From assembly GCA_900541235.1 (NCBI GenBank), contig UQIW01000029.1, positions 1 to 11,038 of the forward strand: a stretch of DNA of 11,038 bases. The letters are read 5' to 3'. A program made the translations under genes and the position numbers. How positions within the stretch are numbered: position 1 is the stretch's first letter; every line of letters begins with the position of its first letter. Source of the stretch: an uncultured Collinsella sp. GTDB lineage: Bacteria > Actinomycetota > Coriobacteriia > Coriobacteriales > Coriobacteriaceae. The notes under the pieces were generated by a model. That model was not told the DNA's origin. It did not search any database and saw nothing but the letters and a program-made list of their open reading frames with translations. Shown here one piece after another: positions 5,687 through 11,038 of the stretch.

Positions 5687-7093
5687 ATGCGCCAAAACGG
5701 ATCTAACTTAAACGGGCGCTCGGGTGCGCGTCCGACGGCGCGCCGCGACCTGGGGCAGCTGCCCAGCGGTCAGCGTCGACGTCGCCGTAAGCCCGGCGCG
5801 ATGTACCTCAACCATAGCCGTGGGTTTAGCGATCGCAGCGCGCGCATCGGCAACGGGCGCTCGCCGCGTCGACCGTCCCGTCTGCCCTATGCGCTCATCG
5901 CCGTGGGCTGCGCGCTCGTGCTGTTTATCGCTGCCGTCGTGGGCTACGTCAACCGCAGCGTGGACGTGGAACTCAACGGGCAAAAGACCGCGGTGCGCGT
6001 GGGCTCTACGTTGCAGAATCTTATCGACGATCAAAGCCTGACCGAAACATACGACGCTGGCGATCTGCTGGCCGTCGACGACAGCGTGCTCAAGCGCCAT
6101 GGCGGCGAAAAACTGTCGGTGAAGATTGACGGCAAGCGCGTGAAGCAAGGCAAATGGGATAGCCGCGAACTTGAGGGCGGCGAGAAGGTGACGGTCAAGG
6201 ATGGCCGTAACACCTACGAAAAGCACGAGGTCCAGGCCACGACTATCGAGCCAAAGCTCAAGGTCGAGGGCACGGGTGCCATTGAGTATGTCAAAACCTG
6301 GGGCGTTCAGGGCCGCTCCGAGGTATGGGTCGGCGAGCAGTCGGGCAAGACGCAGGACCGCGGCGAGGTCGTGCCCGCCACCGACTGCGTAGTCGAGTGC
6401 GCAAGCGTAGCGCCCAAGGGCAACGAAAAGTACGTGGCCCTGACATTTGACGAGGGTCCGAGTGGCGCGACCAAGCAGATCTTGCAGGTGCTCAAGGAAA
6501 AGGGCGTCACGGCGACGTTCTTCCTTTCGGGCGATGCCGCGGAAGCCTCGCCCGCTACCGCCAAAGCGATTGTCGATGCCGGGTGCGAGATCGGTTCCAA
6601 CAGTTACAGCGATGATTCGCTCAAGGGCGAGGATCGCGAGACGGTGCGCAAGCAGATCACAAAGGGCACCGAAGCGATTAAGTCGGCGACCGGCGTCGAG
6701 ACGATGTTGCTGCGTGCCCCCTACGCCGCGTTTGACGAGCAAAACTGGATTGACTCGATGGACCTGGTGTCCGCCGTGGTTTCGTGGAATATCGATTCGG
6801 GCGACTGGCTGCTCAACGGCGCTGACGAGCAAGTATCGACCGTGCTCGACTCGATGACGCCGGGCAATATTGTGCTGCTCACCGATAGCGATGAATGCGC
6901 CGAGCAGACGCTCGAGGCGCTGCCGCGGATTATCGATGGCCTTGTCGCCGACGGCTACAAGATCGTGACGCTCAGCGACCTGGTCAAGACGGACACGGCA
7001 TTGAGTAAAAAGCTCACCTCGCTCACCAAGGTTTCCATGCCCAAAAACGCCGTGTTCCCCCAACTCCCCGAGGACGACGACGCCACAGAGTAG
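5687..7093 (+). CDS. NodB/CE4 polysaccharide deacetylase homologue lacking the active-site histidines
   Basis: The 468-residue protein has a long basic N-terminus (RQRRRRRK, 29-36), one membrane segment at about 68-88, and an external part. Residues 92-230 hold one or two small domains resembling the DUF348/YabE ubiquitin-like repeats (VDVELNGQKTAVRVGSTLQ), then a NodB fold at about 245-435. Motif 1 is TFDEGP (253-258) instead of TFDDGP, keeping the probable catalytic base Asp255. Motif 2, normally G-N-H-[ST]-x-[ST]-H, is GSNSYSD (303-309), so both metal-binding histidines are Asn305 and Asp309. Motif 3 RAPY (343-346) and motif 4 SGDW (371-374) remain. Motif 5 is LLTD, with Thr399 where the catalytic His is expected. 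The protein is intact and full length, so this looks like a selected pseudoenzyme or one with altered chemistry. The ATG has GGAGG four bases away; no clear promoter was seen between it and the upstream terminator. Confidence 0.85.
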   Translation: MRQNGSNLNGRSGARPTARRDLGQLPSGQRRRRRKPGAMYLNHSRGFSDRSARIGNGRSPRRPSRLPYALIAVGCALVLFIAAVVGYVNRSVDVELNGQKTAVRVGSTLQNLIDDQSLTETYDAGDLLAVDDSVLKRHGGEKLSVKIDGKRVKQGKWDSRELEGGEKVTVKDGRNTYEKHEVQATTIEPKLKVEGTGAIEYVKTWGVQGRSEVWVGEQSGKTQDRGEVVPATDCVVECASVAPKGNEKYVALTFDEGPSGATKQILQVLKEKGVTATFFLSGDAAEASPATAKAIVDAGCEIGSNSYSDDSLKGEDRETVRKQITKGTEAIKSATGVETMLLRAPYAAFDEQNWIDSMDLVSAVVSWNIDSGDWLLNGADEQVSTVLDSMTPGNIVLLTDSDECAEQTLEALPRIIDGLVADGYKIVTLSDLVKTDTALSKKLTSLTKVSMPKNAVFPQLPEDDDATE

Positions 7094-7248
7094 CCATCGG
7101 GGACGTGCTTAAACGACCAGTCGTTTAGGACGGTCTCAGCTGCTTTGTCCCACCGTGCTCATCCGGCTCTATGCCACGGATACGTCAGCGTTTGGTATGC
7201 CTGCAATGTGCAGCGCATAAATTCGGTGCCGCAGCGCGATGCTGATGC
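7094..7248. other. Intergenic stretch upstream of the MgtE-like leader, no gene seen
   Basis: No plausible gene with a ribosome binding site is visible here on either strand. Besides the inverted repeat at 7108-7129 it holds a 13-bp dyad, CTGCA-atg-TGCAG (7201-7213), centred about 45 bp before the -10 box, a place where an activator or repressor could bind. The remainder, including CTGCTTTGTCCC (about 7140), shows nothing I recognise. Confidence 0.4.
7108..7129. repeat. 9-bp inverted repeat after the deacetylase homologue
   Basis: CTTAAACGA (7108-7116) and TCGTTTAGG (7121-7129) form a nine-pair stem (one G-U) with a CCAG loop, 15 bp after the stop codon. No T run follows on the plus strand. 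It could be a factor-dependent terminator, a 3'-end stabilising hairpin or a protein site. Confidence 0.5.
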
Positions 7249-7254
7249 TATAGT
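7249..7254 (+). promoter_or_regulatory. Putative -10 box (TATAGT) of the MgtE-like/NRAMP operon
   Basis: TATAGT is five of six matches to consensus. It would start transcription near 7261 and give a 5' leader of about 207 nt. The -35 area (GGTGCC/GTGCCG at 7225-7231) is a weak match. The same -10 word, TATAGT, appears before the hemolysin III-type gene. Confidence 0.45.
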
Positions 7255-7260
7255 TACTGC

Positions 7261-7467
7261 GGTTAATGAGGGTCAAGAGAAAGGTTACAGGTGAAATCCA
7301 AACCTCGACCATACAGTCGATGACCCCATGCAGGTGCTTTCTGCGCGTGCACGGGGTGTGAGCGCCGAGCGGCGTGCCGCCCGCGCATGCGTATACATAT
7401 CTAAAAGTCCACGGATTGCGTGCCGGCATGGTCGCGCGGTCCGCAGGAATAATGATGGGGAGCACCA
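7261..7467 (+). promoter_or_regulatory. Long structured 5' leader of the MgtE-like gene, possible riboswitch-like element
   Basis: The leader can fold into a compact three-way junction. P1 pairs GGGTCA (7270-7275) with TGACCC (7321-7326). P2 pairs AGGTT (7282-7286) with AACCT (7301-7305) and encloses GGTGAAATCC. P3 pairs CGAC (7306-7309) with GTCG (7316-7319). P2 and P3 abut without unpaired bases, P3 is one base from P1, and the six-base AGAGAA joins P1 to P2. Further down, GCAG/CTGC (7330-7344) and alternative pairings around GCGCC, GGCG and CCGCC (7361-7383) could form a switching region. Finally GATGG/CCATT near 7454-7469 encloses the Shine-Dalgarno. I could not match it to the ykoK M-box, yybP-ykoY, ydaO, cobalamin or TPP consensus. 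Ligand, if any, unknown. Confidence 0.4.
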
Positions 7468-7470
7468 TTG
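7454..7470 (+). promoter_or_regulatory. Start-codon hairpin with the ribosome binding site in its loop
   Basis: ATGG (7455-7458) pairs with CCAT (7465-7468), extended by a G-T wobble, around the loop GGAGCA. The loop presents GGAG, while the stem covers the first base or two of the TTG start codon. Together with the non-ATG start this should lower or tune translation. Confidence 0.4.
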
Positions 7471-9312
7471 AATTATCTGAGTGAGATGCTCAAATTGCCG
7501 GTCTTGGACATCGACGGCGAAAAGCTCGGCGTGGTTAACGATTTTGGCATTGCAACCGGCGAAGTTTTTCCGCACGTGACGTCGCTCGCGTTCCGCGGTC
7601 CCGGCAAGACGCCGTTTATGATCAGCTGGCGCAAATGGGTCGACCGTATCGACGAGACGGGCGTACACCTTAAGACGTCGGCCACCGAAATCCGTTTTTC
7701 GTACTTGCAGCCGACCGAACTCTTGCTTGCCCGCGACGTGCTTAACAAGCAGATTGTCGACACGCAGGGCATGAAGGTCGTGCGCGTAAACGACATCAAG
7801 TTTTCCATGTCGGGCGAAAATCAGCTGCGCCTGCTGGGTGCCGAGGTCGGCGCCCGCGGTCTGCTGCGCGCGATCAGCCCCACACTCGAGCATGTCGTCG
7901 AGGGCTTTATGAAGCATCTGGGCAAACCGCTCAGCGAGGACATTATCGCCTGGTCTTACATGGACCTGCTCGATCGCTCGACTAAGAACATCCAGCTCTC
8001 GGTGTCGCACAAGACGCTTGGCGAGCTGCATCCTGCCGACATTGCCGACATTATCGAGCAGCTCGACCCGCGCCTGCGCGCGCAGGTGTTTGCGCAGCTC
8101 GATACGGCACAGGCCGCCGAGGCCATCTCGGAGTTCGATGACGACGAGCTCATGACCGAGATGCTCGAGGGCCTGTCCGATACCGACGCATCGTCGATGC
8201 TAGCCATGATGGACCCGGACGACGCCGCCGACCTGATCGACGAGCTCGATTACGAGAAGGCCGAGAAGCTCCTGCGCCTGATGGGCGTCAAGGAGGAGAA
8301 GGCGATTCGTAATCTGCTGGGCTACGAGGACAACACCGCCGGCCGCATCATGACCTCGGAGTTTGTCTCGCTGCCCGCCACGGCGACGGTCGGCGATGCC
8401 ATCGAGGCGATTCGCAAACTCGACGAGGACTTTGAGAGCGTCTACTACGTCTATACCGAGGATCCGAGTGGCATGCTGACGGGCGTGCTTTCGCTGCGCA
8501 CGCTGATCGTGGCCGACCGTGACGCCACGCTGGGCCAGTTGGCCTACCGCGACCTGGTCTATGTATCGCCCGACGAGGACCAGGAAGACGTGACGGACGA
8601 GATGACCAAGTACGACCTGGTTGCCATCCCTGTCTGCGACGAGAACCGTCATATCCTGGGTATCGTAACCTTCGACGACGCCATGGACGTTATCGCCGAG
8701 GAGCACCAGGAGGACCTGCAGATCGCCGGTGTCGGCTCGGGCGATAGCGCGTCGGACGACTCGACGAACGTGCTCAGCTGGTTTGTGCATCGCCAGTACT
8801 GGGTTGTCGTGTGGGGCATTGCCTCGTGCATCATGGCAACGGTGCTGGGGACGGCGCTCGGCTCCGCGCATCTGGTGGTGTTCCCCATGTGTGCCATGCC
8901 GCTCGTGCTGCTGGCGGCCTCGCGCATGGTGTCGTTCGTCAAGAACTACTTCCTGGAGTATGACGGTCACGACGACGAGCCCAAGCCGTATCTGGGGTTC
9001 TTCTTCCAGAGCACGGGCATGGGTCTGATTCTGTCACTCGTGACCTACCTGTGCGCCCAGCTGGTGCACACCGCCGCGTTCCCCGATGCGCCCATGTTTG
9101 AGGAGCAACTCTTTACCGGGTGCTTTAATATCGCTGCCATCATTTGCCTGGTTGGCAACATGAGCGCCGTGATTTACCTGATGGTGCTGTTCTGGCGTGA
9201 CGAGCATGACCTCAACACGTCGGGCACCGCCATGAACGTTATTGCCGTCATGATCTCATGCGTAGCGTACTGCGCCGCTGCGGTGCTGCTCACCATGTCG
9301 GTCATTGGTTAG
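7468..9312 (+). CDS. MgtE-like membrane protein: PRC barrels, MgtE_N, CBS pair, divergent C-terminal membrane domain
   Basis: The 614-residue protein starts with two PRC-barrel segments (about 8-90 and 88-160; LPVLDIDGEKLGVVNDF is the first). It continues with an MgtE intracellular N domain (about 183-283, LHPADIADIIEQLDP and DPDDAADLIDELDYEKAEKLL) and two CBS domains (about 288-415, from NTAGRIMTSEFVSLP). It ends with five hydrophobic helices (about 443-463, 467-487, 513-535, 548-575, 588-611). In MgtE the N and CBS domains sense cytosolic Mg2+ and gate the channel. The usual MgtE pore signature GGNxGTQ is not visible at its expected place (LLAASRMVSF instead), so the membrane part may be a regulator rather than a channel. 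The start is TTG 7468, supported by GGGGAG five bases away; the ATG at 7486 has no such site and would clip the first barrel strand. It lies 8 bp before the NRAMP gene. Confidence 0.88.
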   Translation: MNYLSEMLKLPVLDIDGEKLGVVNDFGIATGEVFPHVTSLAFRGPGKTPFMISWRKWVDRIDETGVHLKTSATEIRFSYLQPTELLLARDVLNKQIVDTQGMKVVRVNDIKFSMSGENQLRLLGAEVGARGLLRAISPTLEHVVEGFMKHLGKPLSEDIIAWSYMDLLDRSTKNIQLSVSHKTLGELHPADIADIIEQLDPRLRAQVFAQLDTAQAAEAISEFDDDELMTEMLEGLSDTDASSMLAMMDPDDAADLIDELDYEKAEKLLRLMGVKEEKAIRNLLGYEDNTAGRIMTSEFVSLPATATVGDAIEAIRKLDEDFESVYYVYTEDPSGMLTGVLSLRTLIVADRDATLGQLAYRDLVYVSPDEDQEDVTDEMTKYDLVAIPVCDENRHILGIVTFDDAMDVIAEEHQEDLQIAGVGSGDSASDDSTNVLSWFVHRQYWVVVWGIASCIMATVLGTALGSAHLVVFPMCAMPLVLLAASRMVSFVKNYFLEYDGHDDEPKPYLGFFFQSTGMGLILSLVTYLCAQLVHTAAFPDAPMFEEQLFTGCFNIAAIICLVGNMSAVIYLMVLFWRDEHDLNTSGTAMNVIAVMISCVAYCAAAVLLTMSVIG

Positions 9313-9320
9313 GTGGTCGC

Positions 9321-10583
9321 GTGCAAAATACCAAGCAAAAGTCGGGCACCAAGCAAAAGTTGACCATCGCGGCCATCTTTGGCGCTATGGGTCCCGGTCT
9401 GCTGGCGGCGCTTTCGGGCAATGACGCCGGCGGCATTGCAACGTATTCCAGCGCGGGCGCCAGCTATGGCTACAAGATGCTCTGGATGCTTCCCGTCATG
9501 ACTGTGCTGCTCATCGTGACGCAGGAGACCGCGGCGCGCTGCGGATGCGTCACGGGTAAGGGCCTGGCGTCGCTCATTCGCGAGCGCTTTGGCGTGCGCA
9601 AGAGCGTGCTGGCCATGGCGGCGCTGTTGATCGCCAACACGGCGGTGACCATTTCGGAGTTCGCGGGCATCGCCAGCGGCCTTGCTCTCTTTGGCGTGCC
9701 GGCGAGCATCTCGGTGCCGTTGGTAGCGCTGCTGGTGTGGATGCTTACCATGTCGGGTAGTTTCCAGCGCATCGAGAAGATTCTGCTGCTGGTGAGCTGC
9801 GTGTTCGTGACCTATATTGTCGCCGCGTTTATGGCTGGCCCCAACTGGGGTGAGGTCGCGGTCGACCTGGTCGTGCCTAACATTCAAAATGACCCCAGCT
9901 ACGTGTCGCTCGTGGTCGCAACGATCGGTACCACCATCGCGCCGTGGATGATTTTCTTGGCGCAGAACAACGTGGTCGACAAGAACGCGGGCGAGGACGA
10001 TATCGTGCTGCAGCGCATCGATACCGTGAGCGGCTCGCTTGCCGCCGATGTCATTGCCGGCTTTATTATCATCACGACCGGTACGGTGTTGTTCCCGGCG
10101 GGCATTCAGATTAGCGATGCTGCCGATGCTGCCCGTGCGCTGGAGCCTATTGCGGGTCAGTGGTCCACGGTACTGTTTGCCTCGGGCCTAGTCGCGGCGA
10201 GCTTCTTGGCTGCCTGCGTGCTGCCGGGCGTTACGTCGAGCGCTATCTGCGAGGCATTTGGCTGGGAGCGCGGTGCCGACCGCAGCTGGGACGAGGCCCC
10301 GGTCTATCGCGGCATCATTACGGCCATTATCGGTATCTCTGCCGTGCTGGTGCTTATGCCCGGCGTCGATCTGTTTCAGATTATGATGACCTCACAGGTC
10401 ATCAATGGTGTGCTGTTGCCCGTGGTTCTGGTGTTCCAGGTGGTTATCGCAGCCGACCGTCACATTATGGGTGCCAACCGCAACGGTCGCGTGTGGAACA
10501 TGCTCACTTGGGCGACTATCGCCGTGATTACGGTGCTCACGGTCGTCATGTTTGTCCTGCAAGCGATGGGCTACAGCGCTTAA
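9321..10583 (+). CDS. NRAMP-related transporter, probable Mg2+ importer (NRMT-type)
   Basis: The 420-residue protein has about eleven hydrophobic helices and the SLC11/NRAMP fold. Ordinary NRAMP (MntH) proteins bind Mn2+/Fe2+ with the DPGN motif of TM1 and a Met in the TM6 motif MPH. Here TM1 reads GNDAGG (33-38): Asp35 is kept and Asn is replaced by Gly38. TM6 reads TTIAPWMIFLAQ (204-215): Met is replaced by Ala207 and His by Trp209. Loss of the soft Met ligand is the trait of the NRAMP-related magnesium transporters (NRMT) described from Eggerthella lenta, also a coriobacterium. Mg2+, perhaps also Mn2+, is therefore the likely substrate, with proton coupling doubtful. The start is GTG 9321, with AGGTGG four bases away, 8 bp after the MgtE-like stop; an upstream in-frame ATG at 9258 lies inside that gene. 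A strong terminator follows. Confidence 0.88.
   Translation: MQNTKQKSGTKQKLTIAAIFGAMGPGLLAALSGNDAGGIATYSSAGASYGYKMLWMLPVMTVLLIVTQETAARCGCVTGKGLASLIRERFGVRKSVLAMAALLIANTAVTISEFAGIASGLALFGVPASISVPLVALLVWMLTMSGSFQRIEKILLLVSCVFVTYIVAAFMAGPNWGEVAVDLVVPNIQNDPSYVSLVVATIGTTIAPWMIFLAQNNVVDKNAGEDDIVLQRIDTVSGSLAADVIAGFIIITTGTVLFPAGIQISDAADAARALEPIAGQWSTVLFASGLVAASFLAACVLPGVTSSAICEAFGWERGADRSWDEAPVYRGIITAIIGISAVLVLMPGVDLFQIMMTSQVINGVLLPVVLVFQVVIAADRHIMGANRNGRVWNMLTWATIAVITVLTVVMFVLQAMGYSA
9330..9360 (+). repeat. 18-bp-period tandem repeat at the NRAMP N-terminus
   Basis: ACCAAGCAAAAGT occurs at 9330-9342 and again exactly at 9348-9360. The period is 18 bp, six codons, giving the basic N-terminal tail TKQKSG-TKQKLT. 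It is an in-frame duplication in a cytoplasmic, probably flexible tail. Confidence 0.8.
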
Positions 10584-10601
10584 CGCCCACTTTTGCTTCC
10601 G

Positions 10602-10636
10602 AACAGGCCGCAGCGATGGGGCGCGGCCTGTTTTTT
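10602..10636 (+). terminator. Rho-independent terminator of the MgtE-like/NRAMP operon
   Basis: AACAGGCCGC (10602-10611) pairs perfectly with GCGGCCTGTT (10623-10632) around an 11-base loop, and a run of six T (10631-10636) follows or overlaps the stem end. It starts 18 bp after the stop codon of the NRAMP gene. It is the clearest terminator in the window. Confidence 0.92.
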
Positions 10637-10667
10637 GTCTGCTATAGGGTGTTAGTTATATAGCAAT

Positions 10668-10893
10668 GGACAAAAAATGCCAAATATGAGTACTGTTGCT
10701 AAGTGAATAGCATTTACATCCAAAAAGATAATGAACATAGCCTTTAGTATGTTCATTAAAATTGGCTCCAATACGCCTTAAACCAGTCAGGTTGGCTGCT
10801 TTAGGAGGTTGTAGGGGTCGCTCGGACGTCATTTTGGGTGGTTTTGCCTGCTACTAAAATGGTAACAGTACTCATATTTGCCCTTTTTTGCCC
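10668..10893. repeat. A/T-rich intergenic element bounded by a 30-nt inverted repeat
   Basis: The left arm 10668-10697 and right arm 10864-10893 are reverse complements with three mismatches in 30. The inner 17 bases, CAAATATGAGTACTGTT on the left, match exactly. The 166 bp between them are visibly A/T-rich in the left two thirds and contain an 11-bp hairpin (10729-10758). Long terminal inverted repeats around a short non-coding core suggest a MITE-like element or a dispersed intergenic repeat. A long-range RNA stem is the alternative. No transposase is present and no flanking target-site duplication was identified. Confidence 0.55.
10729..10758. repeat. Perfect 11-bp A/T-rich hairpin inside the intergenic element
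   Basis: TAATGAACATA (10729-10739) and TATGTTCATTA (10748-10758) are exact reverse complements around the 8-base loop GCCTTTAG. Read on the minus strand it is followed within a few bases by CTTTTTGG, so it might act as a weak leftward terminator. A regulator-binding dyad is equally possible. Confidence 0.6.
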
Positions 10894-11038
10894 ACAGACC
10901 TTTGAGGGTGCGGCGAAAAGGGCTTGTTTTGATTGTTTGGGGCAGGCACGAGGCGCGGAAACGGGTCGCGCGCGCAGACGTGGTGTAAGAGTGTCCTGAG
11001 GTCCGTCGCTGCAAGTCCCGATGTTACTCCTTCTTGAG
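10894..11038. other. Non-coding stretch to the end of the window, nothing assignable
   Basis: This G/C-richer segment has no convincing gene on either strand and no tRNA-like fold that I could draw. AAGGAG on the minus strand (about 11025-11030) resembles a ribosome binding site but lies 12 bases or so from a TTG that opens an unconvincing 61-codon frame. It may be upstream sequence for a gene outside the window. Confidence 0.3.

Noticed and set aside
5708..7063. Open minus-strand frame of 451 codons
   Set aside because: It mirrors the deacetylase homologue; the sense frame has a membrane segment and NodB motifs, while this one has none.
7261..7467. M-box (ykoK) Mg riboswitch, or cobalamin riboswitch suggested by GGTGAAATCC
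   Set aside because: The M-box core GTTAGGTGAGGCTCC and the order of its other conserved blocks are missing, as is the cobalamin B12 box. Only short chance-level resemblances remain, so it is reported as an unassigned structured leader.
9258..9320. Upstream ATG 9258 as the start of the NRAMP gene
   Set aside because: It lies within the end of the MgtE-like gene, lacks a Shine-Dalgarno and would add 21 residues with no NRAMP similarity; GTG 9321 has AGGTGG close by.
10640..10665. TGCTATA/TATAGCA inverted repeat just after the operon terminator
   Set aside because: Seven A/T-rich pairs with a 12-base loop in an A/T-rich region could easily be chance; no T tail and no nearby gene to control.
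10829..11014. Minus-strand frame of 61 codons at the window end
   Set aside because: It starts with TTG at poor distance from a Shine-Dalgarno, runs through the inverted-repeat arm and shows no domain. It is probably non-coding.

Overview
The window looks like chromosomal DNA of a high-GC Gram-positive gut actinobacterium, most likely Coriobacteriia (Collinsella or a relative). This rests on the G/C-rich third codon positions, GGAGG-type ribosome binding sites with some TTG/GTG starts, and the gene mix, in particular an NRAMP protein with the substrate-site changes known from the Eggerthella lenta magnesium transporter. The genus is inferred, not proven. No rRNA, tRNA, CRISPR array, integrase or transposase is visible.

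Layout. (1) 1-155: end region of a minus-strand gene, with a perfect 26-bp palindrome that reads as a terminator leftward. (2) 156-1121, minus: a membrane-anchored alpha/beta hydrolase with an intact Ser-Asp-His triad. (3) 1122-1307: divergent control region with a good minus-strand promoter overlapped by several small inverted repeats. (4) 1308-1991, plus: a hemolysin III/PAQR-type membrane protein. (5) 2102-4333, plus: a two-gene unit with a CorC/CNNM-type transporter (DUF21-CBS-CorC_HlyC) and an orphan protein whose front half resembles the N-terminal domain of cyanophycin synthetase. (6) 4413-5665, plus: promoter, a YtxH-like protein and a PRC-barrel protein overlapping by one base (TAATG), then a strong hairpin terminator. 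(7) 5687-7093, plus: a membrane-anchored NodB/CE4 polysaccharide deacetylase homologue in which all three histidines of the active site are replaced. (8) 7094-7467: long intergenic stretch with an inverted repeat, a -10 box and a roughly 200-nt leader that can fold into a compact three-way junction. (9) 7468-10583, plus: a PRC-MgtE_N-CBS membrane protein (TTG start) and an NRAMP-related transporter (GTG start), 8 bp apart, ending at a textbook terminator at 10602-10636. (10) 10637-11038: an A/T-rich non-coding stretch bounded by a 30-nt inverted repeat, with an internal 11-bp hairpin.

How the parts fit. Two units carry metal-transport machinery: CorC/CNNM at 2102, and the MgtE-like/NRAMP pair at 7468. 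In the NRAMP protein the DPGN motif is DAGG and the TM6 Met-Pro-His is Ala-Pro-Trp, so Mg2+ rather than Mn2+/Fe2+ is the likely substrate. The adjacent MgtE-like protein supplies the intracellular Mg-sensing domains, so a Mg2+ uptake/homeostasis operon with a leader-RNA control region is the most coherent reading. The hydrolase, the pseudo-deacetylase and the YtxH/PRC pair point to envelope-associated functions with no direct link visible.
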